Made by a program: the position numbers and the translations under genes. The notes below the pieces were generated by a model, which saw only the letters and a list, made by a program, of their open reading frames with translations, ran no database searches and was not told where the DNA came from. Below, piece by piece: positions 1 through 7,573 of a stretch of 64,000 bases of DNA (position 1 is the stretch's first letter; each line of letters begins with the position of its first letter). The stretch comes from Massilia soli (lineage in GTDB: Bacteria > Pseudomonadota > Gammaproteobacteria > Burkholderiales > Burkholderiaceae_D): assembly GCF_016809835.1 (NCBI RefSeq), contig NZ_JAFBIL020000002.1, forward strand, positions 310,001-374,000, given 5' to 3'.

Positions 1-1
1 G

Positions 2-853
2 TACCTGCGCGACGAAATCCGCTGGAACGCCGCGCACAACGCCCGCCTGTCGCTTGGCGCGCGCCGTGAATCGTTCGACAAGGAGACCGTCGATGCGCTG
101 GCATTCCCGGCGCTGAACGAACGTGTCAAGCAGACGCAGAACGCATGGGAAGTGCAGGCCAGCGGCGACCTGATGCCGCTGCTGAACGTATACGGCAAGG
201 CGGGCCGCAGCTTCCGCATGCCCAACTCGGACGAGAACGCTTTCCGCTCCGGTCCTGCGCCGCTGCGCGCGCAGACCTCGCGCGACCTCGAACTGGGCGC
301 CACCTACGGCAGCCAGGACCAGCAGCTTGGTGCGCGCGTGTTCCGCCACAAGCTCAAGGACGAGATCTTCTACGACCCGACCATCAACTTCGGCGTCAAC
401 ACCAACCTCGATCCGACCCGCCGCCAGGGCGTGGAGCTCGACGCCAAGGCACTCATCGCCGCGGACTGGCGCCTGAGCGCCAGCCTTCAGCACGTGAAGG
501 CCGAGTTCACCGATGGCCCGAACGCCGGCCGCGAGATGGTGCTGGTGCCGGAGTACGTGGCCACCGCGCGCTTGTCGTGGGCGCCGGCTGGCGGCCATAG
601 CGCCGACATCGGCGTGCAGTGGGTCGACAGCCAGCGTTTCGGCAGCGACTTCACCAACAGCTGCGGTGCGCGCATTCCTTCTTACACCACCGTCGACGCA
701 CGCTACGCGCGCCGTGTTGGCCAGTGGGAGTTCGCAGTGGCGGGCCTGAACCTGGGGGACAAGGAGTACTACAGCAACGCGTTCAGCTGCCGCGCCGGTA
801 TCTACCCGGCCGATGGCCGTCAGTTCCGGGTCTCCGCCCGCTACGACTTTTAA
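2..853 (+). CDS. TonB-dependent outer membrane receptor, C-terminal part (probable cobalamin receptor)
   Basis: The frame is open from the left edge, so the N-terminus, signal peptide, TonB box and plug lie outside the window. The 283 visible residues look like the end of a TonB-dependent beta-barrel: alternating polar and aromatic strands and a final Tyr-Asp-Phe, the terminal aromatic used for outer membrane assembly. btuC follows after 9 bases and then btuD and btuF, so a BtuB-like vitamin B12 receptor is the best guess. Cobalamin specificity is inferred from context only; a siderophore receptor is the main alternative. A cobalamin riboswitch, if present, would lie upstream of the window. 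Confidence 0.85.
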   Translation, partial: YLRDEIRWNAAHNARLSLGARRESFDKETVDALAFPALNERVKQTQNAWEVQASGDLMPLLNVYGKAGRSFRMPNSDENAFRSGPAPLRAQTSRDLELGATYGSQDQQLGARVFRHKLKDEIFYDPTINFGVNTNLDPTRRQGVELDAKALIAADWRLSASLQHVKAEFTDGPNAGREMVLVPEYVATARLSWAPAGGHSADIGVQWVDSQRFGSDFTNSCGARIPSYTTVDARYARRVGQWEFAVAGLNLGDKEYYSNAFSCRAGIYPADGRQFRVSARYDF

Positions 854-862
854 GGCTGGCGC

Positions 863-1888
863 ATGATCCACAATGCGTCCCGCCAGCGTACCGTGCTCGC
901 GCTGCTGCTGTCGGCGGCGCTGCTGGTGCTGCTCGGGTCCAGCATGGTCGGCTCGGTCAGCATTCCGCTGGCCGGGCTGCCCGCGGCACTGGGCGGGCTG
1001 GTGGGAAGCGGGGAGGGCGGCATGGCAGCCACGCTGCTTGACCTGCGCCTCGGGCGCGCTTGCGCCGCCTTCGTCACCGGGGCCGCGCTGGCGCTGGCCG
1101 GCGTGATGATGCAGGCGCTGCTGCGCAATCCGCTGGCTGACCCGTACGTACTCGGTATCTCGAGCGGCGCGGCGGTCGGCGCGCTGGCGGCGCTGCTGGG
1201 CGGGGCCGCGTTGTGGGTGGTCGACCTTGGCGCCCTGGGCGGCGCGGTCGCGGTATCGGCCGTGCTGTACCTGCTGGCGCGGCGCGACCTTGGCGGCGGC
1301 GCCTTGCGCGATGCGCCGGCCGACCCGAATACCTTGCTGCTCACCGGGGTGATCCTCGGCGCCGCCTGCATGGCGCTGGTTACCCTGATGCTGTCCATCG
1401 CACCGGAATCGCGCCTGCGCGGCATGGTGTTCTGGATGGTGGGCGACTTGTCCGGCGCCGGGTGGCGCGTGCTGCCCTGGCTGATCCTGGCAGGCGCCTT
1501 GCTGTTCGCGCTGCGTATCGCGCGCCAGCTGAATGTAATGGCGCTGCACGCCGATAGCGCCGCCACCCTCGGCGTCGATGTCGGCCGGCTGCGCCGTTCG
1601 CTGTTTATCTGTTCCGGCATATTGACCGCCAGCGCGGTGACGACGGCCGGCAGCATCGGCTTTGTCGGCCTGATCGTGCCGCATGCCTGCCGCCACGCTT
1701 TCGGCCCAGACCACCGGCTGCTGCTGCCCGCCGCCGCGATCACCGGCGGCGCCTTCCTGGTGCTGGCCGATACGCTGGCGCGCACCGTGCTGGCGCCGCA
1801 GCAGTTGCCGGTCGGCGTGCTGACATCGCTGATCGGCGTGCCGGTGTTCCTGTTCCAGCTCCATCAACTCAAGCTGCGCCGCCCATGA
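863..1888 (+). CDS. btuC: Cobalamin ABC transporter permease (FecCD family)
   Basis: This 341-residue, very hydrophobic protein has the FecCD permease layout with about ten membrane spans. Visible family signatures include the segment LRLGRACAAFVTGAALALAG near residue 65, NPLADPYVLGISSGAA near residue 93, and the late GSIGFVGLIVPHACRH motif that contacts the ATPase. It would form the inner membrane channel for vitamin B12, with BtuD as ATPase and BtuF as binding protein. The stop overlaps the btuD start (ATGA), which implies translational coupling. Iron-siderophore permeases share the fold, so the substrate is assigned mainly from the btuF-like neighbour. Confidence 0.88.
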   Translation: MIHNASRQRTVLALLLSAALLVLLGSSMVGSVSIPLAGLPAALGGLVGSGEGGMAATLLDLRLGRACAAFVTGAALALAGVMMQALLRNPLADPYVLGISSGAAVGALAALLGGAALWVVDLGALGGAVAVSAVLYLLARRDLGGGALRDAPADPNTLLLTGVILGAACMALVTLMLSIAPESRLRGMVFWMVGDLSGAGWRVLPWLILAGALLFALRIARQLNVMALHADSAATLGVDVGRLRRSLFICSGILTASAVTTAGSIGFVGLIVPHACRHAFGPDHRLLLPAAAITGGAFLVLADTLARTVLAPQQLPVGVLTSLIGVPVFLFQLHQLKLRRP

Positions 1889-2661
1889 TCGAAACCTCCT
1901 CCCTCACCCTGCGCGCGGGCGAACGCACCCTGGTCGACGCGCTGACCTGGCGCGCCTGGCCCGGCCAGCTGTGGTGCGTGATCGGCCGCAACGGCGCCGG
2001 CAAGAGCACCTTGCTGCGCACCCTGGCCGGCATCCGCGCGCCCGATGGCGGCAGCGTGTCGATCGGTGGCTGCCCGGTGCTCGGGCGCGACCCGGCCGAG
2101 CTGGCGCGCGAACGCTCGTTCCTGGCGCAGTCGCGCAGCGACGCGTTTGCCTACCGGGTCATCGAAACGGTGCTGATGGCGCGCCACCCTTACCACGCCG
2201 ACCGTTATTGGGAAGGCAGCGACGACCACATGGCAGCCGAGCAGGCGCTCGCCGCGCTCGACGTGCTGCACCTGGCGCGGCGCGACGTGCGCACGCTCTC
2301 GGGCGGCGAACGCCAGCGCGTGGCCATCGCCGCGCTGCTGGCGCAGGATACGCCGCTGATGCTGCTCGACGAGCCTGCCAACGCGCTCGACCTGGCGCAC
2401 CAGGTATCGGTGATGCGCTTGCTGTCGCGCGTGTGCCGCGAGCAGCGCAAAACCGTGATAATGATCGGGCATGACCTGAACCTGGCCCACAGCGCCGCCA
2501 GCGACGCGCTGCTGCTGATGGGCGACGGCAGCTGGCTGGCCGGCAGCGTCGGCGAGGTGATGCAGCCGCCTATCCTTGGCCGCTGCCTGGGCCACCCGAT
2601 CGAGATGCTGCGCCATGGCGAACGCACGGTGTTCATCGCCGGCGACGCAACCACAACGTGA
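1885..2661 (+). CDS. btuD: Cobalamin ABC transporter ATP-binding protein
   Basis: This 258-residue ABC ATPase carries a Walker A GRNGAGKST at residues 34-42, the signature LSGGERQ at 138-144, and Walker B LLDEPANALD at 160-169, followed by a switch histidine in IGHDLN. Length and motifs fit the FecE/BtuD subfamily. It overlaps btuC by four bases and is followed after seven bases by btuF, so the three import components form one transcription unit. It would power B12 import at the cytoplasmic face of BtuC. No motif is damaged. Confidence 0.9.
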   Translation: MIETSSLTLRAGERTLVDALTWRAWPGQLWCVIGRNGAGKSTLLRTLAGIRAPDGGSVSIGGCPVLGRDPAELARERSFLAQSRSDAFAYRVIETVLMARHPYHADRYWEGSDDHMAAEQALAALDVLHLARRDVRTLSGGERQRVAIAALLAQDTPLMLLDEPANALDLAHQVSVMRLLSRVCREQRKTVIMIGHDLNLAHSAASDALLLMGDGSWLAGSVGEVMQPPILGRCLGHPIEMLRHGERTVFIAGDATTT

Positions 2662-2668
2662 CCACGAT

Positions 2669-3565
2669 ATGACCAAACCATTCCACTTCATTCTGCTCGC
2701 CCTCGCGGCGGTCATCCCTGTGGCGCATGCCGCCGTCAGCGTGGTCGACGACGCCGGCAACCGCATCACATTGCAGCAGCCGGCGCAGCGCATCATCTCG
2801 ATGTCGCCGCATGTGACCGAGCTGCTGTTTGCGGCCGGCGGCGGCGAGCGCATCGTCGGCGCCATGAACTTCAGTAATTACCCGGATGCCGCCAAGCGCA
2901 TTCCCCTGGTTGGCAGCAACAGCCAGATCGACATGGAGCGCGCGGTGGCGCTCAAGCCCGACCTGCTGATCGTCTGGCAGAGCGGTAACACCGCGCGCCA
3001 GCTGGAGCAACTGCGCAAGCTGGGCGTGCCGGTGTTCTTCAGCGAGCCGCGCAGGCTCGACGACGTGGCCACCAGCCTGACCCGGCTCGGCCAGCTGCTT
3101 GGCACCGACGCGGTGGCCCGCAAGGCCGCAGCCGACTACCGCGCGCAGATCGCCGCGCTGGCTGCGCGCCACAGCAAGCGCCCGACGGTGCGGGTGTTCT
3201 ATCAGATCTGGGACAAGCCGGTCTACACGCTCAGCGGCGACCACATGGTCAGCGACGCCATCCGCCTGTGCGGCGGCGAGAACATCTTCGCGGGCCTGAA
3301 GGTCAAGGCGCCGTCGGTCAGCATCGAGGCGGTGATGCAGGCAAACCCGGAAGCCATCGTCGGCGATGAGCCGCATGGCCCGGACGACGCCGGGATCACG
3401 ATCTGGAAGCCGTTCAGCACCATGACGGCAGTCGGGCGCGGCAACCTGTTCACCCTCGACAGCGAGCTGCTGACGCGCTCCGGTCCGCGCCTGCCGCAGG
3501 GGGTGGCTCAGCTGTGCGAGCGTCTTGAAACGGCACGCAAGCGGCGGCCTTCGAAGGGGATGTAA
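2669..3565 (+). CDS. btuF: Periplasmic cobalamin-binding protein
   Basis: The chosen ATG gives a 298-residue protein beginning with a typical Sec signal peptide (residues 1-21, ending AHA). A longer frame upstream overlaps btuD and lacks a signal peptide, so it was not used. The mature part has the class III binding protein pattern: RIISMSPHVTELLFAAGGG, then GNFSNYP-like and GSNSQIDMERAVALKPDLLI segments. It would deliver B12 from the periplasm to BtuCD. A TGTAACG/CGTTACA inverted repeat overlaps the stop but lacks a T tract. Siderophore-binding paralogues look similar, so substrate is inferred. Confidence 0.85.
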   Translation: MTKPFHFILLALAAVIPVAHAAVSVVDDAGNRITLQQPAQRIISMSPHVTELLFAAGGGERIVGAMNFSNYPDAAKRIPLVGSNSQIDMERAVALKPDLLIVWQSGNTARQLEQLRKLGVPVFFSEPRRLDDVATSLTRLGQLLGTDAVARKAAADYRAQIAALAARHSKRPTVRVFYQIWDKPVYTLSGDHMVSDAIRLCGGENIFAGLKVKAPSVSIEAVMQANPEAIVGDEPHGPDDAGITIWKPFSTMTAVGRGNLFTLDSELLTRSGPRLPQGVAQLCERLETARKRRPSKGM

Positions 3566-3588
3566 CGACAGCATTACGCCGCGTTACA
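3561..3588 (+). repeat. Inverted repeat at the end of btuF
   Basis: TGTAACG (3561-3567) and CGTTACA (3582-3588) form a 7-bp stem with a 14-base loop over the btuF stop codon. There is no following T run, so it is at most an mRNA 3-prime stabilising hairpin or a weak operator for the downstream gene. Confidence 0.3.
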
Positions 3589-3686
3589 GAGGTAAGCAAA
3601 TGCAAAAAGCGACCTGGATCACGACTTCAAGCGCGAAAAAGTGGTAACCTCCGTTTCGTTGCTTAACCACACTACGAAGGATAATT

Positions 3687-4373
3687 ATGCGTTCCCTGCG
3701 TTTTGCCCTTGCCGCCGCGAGTCTCATCGCCAGCACGGCCTTTGCCTCGCCAACCGCGCCAACCAGCGGCGTTGAATACGTCACCTTGGCCCAGCCGCAG
3801 CCTGCGCAAGTCGTTGGCAAGAAAGTGGAAGTCATTGAATTCTTCATGTATCACTGCCCGGCCTGTAACGCACTCGAGCCATCGCTGGCCGCGTGGGTGA
3901 AAAAGCAGGGCGACAACATCAACTTCAAGCGTGTGCACATGCCGATGCAGGGCGCCAACGACCCGGAGGCGCATCTGTACCTGACGCTCGAGGCGATGGG
4001 CAAGCTCGAAGAGATGCACCCGAAGGTGTTCCGCGCCTTCCACGTCGAGCGCCAGCGCCTGAACCGTGACGACGCGATCATCGAATGGGTCGCCAAGAAT
4101 GGCGTCGACAAGGCCAAGTTCCTCGAATACTGGAACTCGTTCGGCGTGCTGTCGAAACTCAAGCGTACCCAGCAGGTACTGGCTGCCTACAAGGTCGACT
4201 CGGTGCCGACGCTGATCGTCGACGGCCGCTACATGACATCGCCATCGGTGGTCGGCGCGGCAGTCAAGGGCTCGACCAACGCCAACATCGCCCAGTCGAC
4301 GCTGCAGGTGATGGACGCGCTGGTGGCCAAGGTACAGAAGGACAAAGGACTGGCGCCAGCGGCGAAGAAGTAA
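3687..4373 (+). CDS. dsbA: Thiol:disulfide interchange protein DsbA
   Basis: This 228-residue protein has a signal peptide (residues 1-20) and a thioredoxin-like DsbA fold. The active site is C57-P-A-C60 in the context EFFMYHCPACNALEP; the usual DsbA dipeptide is Pro-His, so this Pro-Ala is a variant that would change the redox potential. The cis-proline loop SVPTLIVDGRY is present late in the protein. It would introduce disulfides into periplasmic proteins. A good RBS (GAAGGA) lies 6 bases before the ATG. A strong intrinsic terminator follows the stop, so dsbA is probably a single-gene unit. No dsbB partner is nearby. Confidence 0.9.
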   Translation: MRSLRFALAAASLIASTAFASPTAPTSGVEYVTLAQPQPAQVVGKKVEVIEFFMYHCPACNALEPSLAAWVKKQGDNINFKRVHMPMQGANDPEAHLYLTLEAMGKLEEMHPKVFRAFHVERQRLNRDDAIIEWVAKNGVDKAKFLEYWNSFGVLSKLKRTQQVLAAYKVDSVPTLIVDGRYMTSPSVVGAAVKGSTNANIAQSTLQVMDALVAKVQKDKGLAPAAKK

Positions 4374-4395
4374 GCCGTTTTCAGGCCAGTCAAGA

Positions 4396-4419
4396 CCCCG
4401 CTGCGGCGGGGTTTTTTTT
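4396..4419 (+). terminator. Intrinsic terminator after dsbA
   Basis: A perfect 6-bp stem (CCCCGC / GCGGGG) with loop TGCG is followed by eight T residues. It sits 22 bases after the dsbA stop. Confidence 0.92.
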
Positions 4420-4510
4420 GGCCTGCCGCAAGCGTACTGGAATAACTTGCTGCGATTGTTTAAAATGAAGCGTCTGGCGCCCCTTGGCGGCACATGAAAA
4501 GGCGACCGAA

Positions 4511-4828
4511 ATGAGCAAAGCAGAAGAGAAATTACTGAAGATTTACGACGGCTCGCGGCCGGATGAGCAAGGCCTGTTCGAGATCCCCTACATCAACCAG
4601 GTGGCCTGGACGCTGGTGGTGGTGCTGCTCGGTGTCGTGATCTGGCTGTCGATCGCCCTGATCAACGCCGAGAACCAGCGCAACGCGCTGATGACCCAGC
4701 AGTGTGCCGATCCTGTCTTCAAGGGCGAAGTCGACCGCAAGTGCCTGGAACTGGTGTCCTCGCGCGAGCACTGGTGGCAGCACCTGTGGTACGGGGTGAG
4801 GCACCTGAGCCCGGAAGAGGTCAAGTAA
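4511..4828 (+). CDS. Small single-span membrane protein of unknown function
   Basis: The ATG at 4511 gives 105 residues beginning MSKAEEKLLKIYDG; a start 27 bases upstream is possible but has no better RBS. One clear membrane helix (about residues 29-51, VAWTLVVVLLGVVIWLSIAL) separates a short cytosolic N-terminus from a roughly 50-residue tail with two cysteines (QQCADP and DRKCLEL). I do not recognise the family. It has its own terminator downstream and lies between dsbA and a sensor kinase on the other strand. The cysteines and the dsbA neighbour could suggest a disulfide in the tail, but this is a guess. Confidence 0.7.
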   Translation: MSKAEEKLLKIYDGSRPDEQGLFEIPYINQVAWTLVVVLLGVVIWLSIALINAENQRNALMTQQCADPVFKGEVDRKCLELVSSREHWWQHLWYGVRHLSPEEVK

Positions 4829-4833
4829 ATACA

Positions 4834-4855
4834 ACTCCGCTGCGGCGGAGTTTTT
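4834..4855 (+). terminator. Intrinsic terminator after the small membrane protein gene
   Basis: A 7-bp perfect stem (ACTCCGC / GCGGAGT) with the same TGCG loop as the dsbA terminator is followed by a T5 run. The two terminators share the core CCGCTGCGGCGG. Confidence 0.88.
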
Positions 4856-5003
4856 ATTTGGCGCCTGGAATCGCGGCATTGAGACTTGGAATGCAAGACT
4901 TAACGTGGCCCAGCCTTCGCAGGGGCGACGTTGGCCTGCACTGCCGGTTTCGTTGTGGCCGTGGCTTCTAAAACGACGCTTGGCTGCCCAGCGATAGGAC
5001 GGT

Positions 5004-6311
5004 TCAGCGCGCCGCTGGCAGCGTGATGACAAAGCGCGCGCCGCCCAGCGGCGAGCCGGCCACGGCGATGGCGCCGCCATGCAAGGCCAGCGCCTTCAGG
5101 GCGATCGACAGGCCCAGTCCGAAGCCGCCGGTGGCGCGGTCGCGGCTGCGGTCGAGCCGGTAGAACGGTTCGAAGATCTTGTCGCGCTCGTCGACCGGAA
5201 TGCCGGGGCCGTCGTCGTCGATCATGATCTCGATGGCGCCGTCGCCCAGTCGGCGCGCGCTCAGCTCGACCCGGCCCTGCGCGTATTTCTGGGCGTTGCG
5301 CATCACGTTGCAGATCGCCCGCGCCAGCAGGCGGCGGTCGCCGGTCACCTCGCCCAGGCCGTCGAGGGGGCCGAACACGGGTGCGGGGCCGCCAGGGTCG
5401 AGCGAATCGCGGCAGCCGGCCAACGCCTGCGCCAGGTCGAACCGTTCCAGCTGCAGCGCCTGCGGGCTGTCGAGCCTAGTCATGCTGAGCAGCTCGCCGA
5501 CCAGCGTGTTGAGCTCCTGCAGGTCGCCTTCCATCGCCGCGATGCGCCCGCCCAGCGCAGGGCCGGCGGCGCCGCGCAGCAGCTCGAGCGCAAATTCCAG
5601 CCGGGCGATCGGCGTGCGCAGCTCGTGCGACACCGAGTGCACCAGGTTGCGCTGGGCGTCCAGCAAGCCCTCGATGCGCGAAGCCATGTGGTCGATCCGT
5701 TCGGCCAGCGGATAGATGCTGGCGCTGGGCTGCATGCGCGCGCGCGCCGACAGGTCGCCGGCGCCGAAATCATCCGCCACTTTCGACAGCGCCTGCAAGC
5801 CGTTCCAATGGGAGCGCGACCACATCAAGATCGGGATCAGCAGTGCGAGCGCGACGATCACGTAGCGCACCGCCTCCATCTCGAGCGCCAGCCCGACGTC
5901 GATCGGCAGGTCCTGCGCATGGATCACGTCTTCTTCACTGCCGATGTAGTGGTGGCCGGTCAGGTCGACCCGCCGGAAGAACGCCTTGCTGCCGGCATCG
6001 AGCACCACCTCGCCGCGCTCCAGCGCATCGAGCTGGGTGCGGCCGAGCAGCGCGCGCGCCTGCGGCAGGGGTATCAGGTCGAGTTTGACGCCGGACACCT
6101 CGCGCACCTTGTTCAGGCGCTCGAGCCATTCATCGGTGGGGGCCTTGTCGACGTACTGTTCAATCAGGAAAATCTGGGCGGCGGCCTGGCGGCGCGCGAT
6201 GTCGTCGAGCGGATCGCCGAACAGCCGGCTCATCGCGAAGTAGATGACGAAGGTGGCGGCGGTGATGGACAGCATCACCAGCAGGAAAAAACGGAAGAAA
6301 ATGCGGTTCAC
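5004..6311 (-). CDS. Sensor histidine kinase, RstB-like
   Basis: This 435-residue kinase uses a GTG start at 6311. It has a membrane helix at residues 7-28, a periplasmic sensor region of about 120 residues, a second helix near 149-165, a HAMP-like linker, the phosphoacceptor H229 in SVSHELRTP, and an ATPase domain with DDGPGIP and GGFGLGLSI. The order and length match RstB. Its likely partner is the RstA-like regulator at 9160-9846, which is unusual in being separated by three opposite-strand genes. A 14-base sequence upstream of it (6391-6404) is repeated exactly upstream of that regulator. The signal it senses is unknown. Confidence 0.85.
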   Translation of the reverse strand: MNRIFFRFFLLVMLSITAATFVIYFAMSRLFGDPLDDIARRQAAAQIFLIEQYVDKAPTDEWLERLNKVREVSGVKLDLIPLPQARALLGRTQLDALERGEVVLDAGSKAFFRRVDLTGHHYIGSEEDVIHAQDLPIDVGLALEMEAVRYVIVALALLIPILMWSRSHWNGLQALSKVADDFGAGDLSARARMQPSASIYPLAERIDHMASRIEGLLDAQRNLVHSVSHELRTPIARLEFALELLRGAAGPALGGRIAAMEGDLQELNTLVGELLSMTRLDSPQALQLERFDLAQALAGCRDSLDPGGPAPVFGPLDGLGEVTGDRRLLARAICNVMRNAQKYAQGRVELSARRLGDGAIEIMIDDDGPGIPVDERDKIFEPFYRLDRSRDRATGGFGLGLSIALKALALHGGAIAVAGSPLGGARFVITLPAAR

Positions 6312-6390
6312 AGGCGCGCGCCTTTGCCTTGCCTGCTATCTCTGGCGATTAACAAACTTGCCGAAAACATAGTTTTTCTCCCTGACGCGC

Positions 6391-6404
6391 ATTGTATAAG
6401 AGCA
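6391..6404 (-). promoter_or_regulatory. 14-base motif upstream of the sensor kinase, candidate promoter or regulator site
   Basis: ATTGTATAAGAGCA on the plus strand (TGCTCTTATACAAT read toward the kinase gene) is identical to 9866-9879 upstream of the response regulator. Read toward the gene it ends with TACAAT, a good -10 hexamer; no convincing -35 is seen. It lies 80 bases from the GTG start. Confidence 0.45.
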
Positions 6405-6417
6405 GCGGCTTCCGTGG

Positions 6418-6432
6418 GGAATTACAAATTCC
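6418..6432. repeat. Short palindrome in the divergent intergenic region
   Basis: GGAATT-ACA-AATTCC is a perfect 6-bp inverted repeat with a 3-base spacer between the divergently read kinase and lipoprotein genes. It could be an operator; no family is recognised. Confidence 0.3.
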
Positions 6433-6507
6433 AGACAATTGCCTGACATGTGCAGGGTGAATGGAAACCCGGCCGTCCTTAAGATAGACGTATGGATTTT
6501 TCCGTTT

Positions 6508-6542
6508 GCCCACTGATACGACAAGTGTCGTGGGCTTTTTTT
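6508..6542 (+). terminator. Intrinsic terminator with no gene in front of it
   Basis: GCCCAC (6508-6513) pairs with GTGGGC (6530-6535), extended inside by GATAC/GTGTC with one wobble pair and a bulged T, and is followed by a long T run. It reads on the plus strand, where the only upstream space is 6312-6507, so it would end a leader or a small RNA. Confidence 0.75.
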
Positions 6543-6600
6543 ATTCTTGTTCAGTCGGGGCGCCACCAGCGCTGACCGGTTCAAGGGGAGTGTTGCTACC

Positions 6601-7515
6601 ATGAGATTTCTGGATCGCCTGATTGGCATGATGTCGCTGGCCGGCCTCATGTTGCTGTCGAGCTGCGGAGGCGGGGTGGACGCCGCCGTCCAGGCCGACC
6701 GCCAGGCCAGTCCGGGAACCGTGGTCGGGCAGCCACCCCCTTCGGCCAGCCAAGCCCCGGTTGAATTGCGTGTGACCACGGTTGCCGAGGACGCGTTTTC
6801 CGGCGTCCGCGAAGCGAAAAACGTGGTCGTGCGCGACGCCGACGCGCTGGCCGCCCTGTGGGCCGAGCACAGCAATGGCCGCAGCCCAGCGCCTTTGATG
6901 CCATCGGTTAATTTCAGCGCCCAGATGGTGGTGGCCGTGTTTGCCGGCCATTCTGGCAGCGGTTGCCGCCAGATACGTATCGACAAGATCAGCCTTGACG
7001 CAGGCAAGCTGGTCGTCAGCTATGAAGAGCGCGACCTGCAGACCTTCGCGATCTGCACCCAGGCGGTCAGCTCGCCGATGGTTGCCGTGACTGTCGCGCG
7101 CACCGATGCGGCGGTTCAATTCGTCGACCTCAAGCCGGTCCAGCTGGCGTTTCGCGAGCTCGACCGGAGCAGCCGCTCGCTGGTGGCCCAGCCGAAGAAC
7201 GTCGTGGTGCGCGATGCCGCCGCGCTGGCCGCCCTCTGGGCAGAGCATGGCGGCCCGGCGCCGTTGCCGCAGGTCGACTTCCAGCGCCACATGGTGATCG
7301 GCGTGTTCGCCGGCAGCCAGCCGAACGGCTGCCATTCCACCGCGATCGACGCTATCGCGCGCGCACAGGGCAAGGTGACGGTCGCCCGCACCGACACCGT
7401 ACCCGGTCCCGGCGTCATGTGCACGCTGGCGATCGTCCACCCGGCGCACATCGTGATGGTCGAGCGCTCCGACGCTCCTGTCGAGTTTACGTCACAGGTA
7501 AAGGCCATCCAGTAA
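6601..7515 (+). CDS. Lipoprotein with two tandem PrcB-type domains
   Basis: The ATG at 6601 gives 304 residues with a lipoprotein signal ending LLSSC, so Cys22 would be lipidated. Two homologous halves follow: each has the pattern KNVVVRDAxALAALWAEH, then a hydrophobic strand (MVVAVFAGHSGSGC in the first, MVIGVFAGSQPNGC in the second). This resembles the protease complex subunit PrcB C-terminal domain family. An upstream start would hide the signal peptide. The RBS is GGGGAG near 6583. It lies between the two halves of an RstAB-like system together with two other envelope genes, so a cell-surface role controlled by that system is plausible. Function unproven. Confidence 0.75.
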   Translation: MRFLDRLIGMMSLAGLMLLSSCGGGVDAAVQADRQASPGTVVGQPPPSASQAPVELRVTTVAEDAFSGVREAKNVVVRDADALAALWAEHSNGRSPAPLMPSVNFSAQMVVAVFAGHSGSGCRQIRIDKISLDAGKLVVSYEERDLQTFAICTQAVSSPMVAVTVARTDAAVQFVDLKPVQLAFRELDRSSRSLVAQPKNVVVRDAAALAALWAEHGGPAPLPQVDFQRHMVIGVFAGSQPNGCHSTAIDAIARAQGKVTVARTDTVPGPGVMCTLAIVHPAHIVMVERSDAPVEFTSQVKAIQ

Positions 7516-7523
7516 TGGAATTG

Positions 7524-7552
7524 TTGGGTTGCCGCGTGGTACACCGTAAAAT
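7524..7552 (+). promoter_or_regulatory. Candidate sigma70 promoter for the MipA/OmpV gene
   Basis: TTGGGT, a 17-base spacer, and TAAAAT lie 22 bases before the ATG at 7574. The -10 overlaps the short inverted repeat CCGTA-AAA-TACGG (7545-7557), which could be a regulator site. Confidence 0.4.
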
Positions 7553-7573
7553 ACGGCACCCGAACTCGACACA

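Noticed and set aside
2576-2668. A start for btuF 31 codons further upstream
   Set aside because: It overlaps btuD and would hide the signal peptide needed for a periplasmic binding protein.
5079-6446. A 455-codon plus-strand frame opposite the RstB-like kinase
   Set aside because: Composition is low-complexity with no motif; the kinase motifs on the minus strand are intact.
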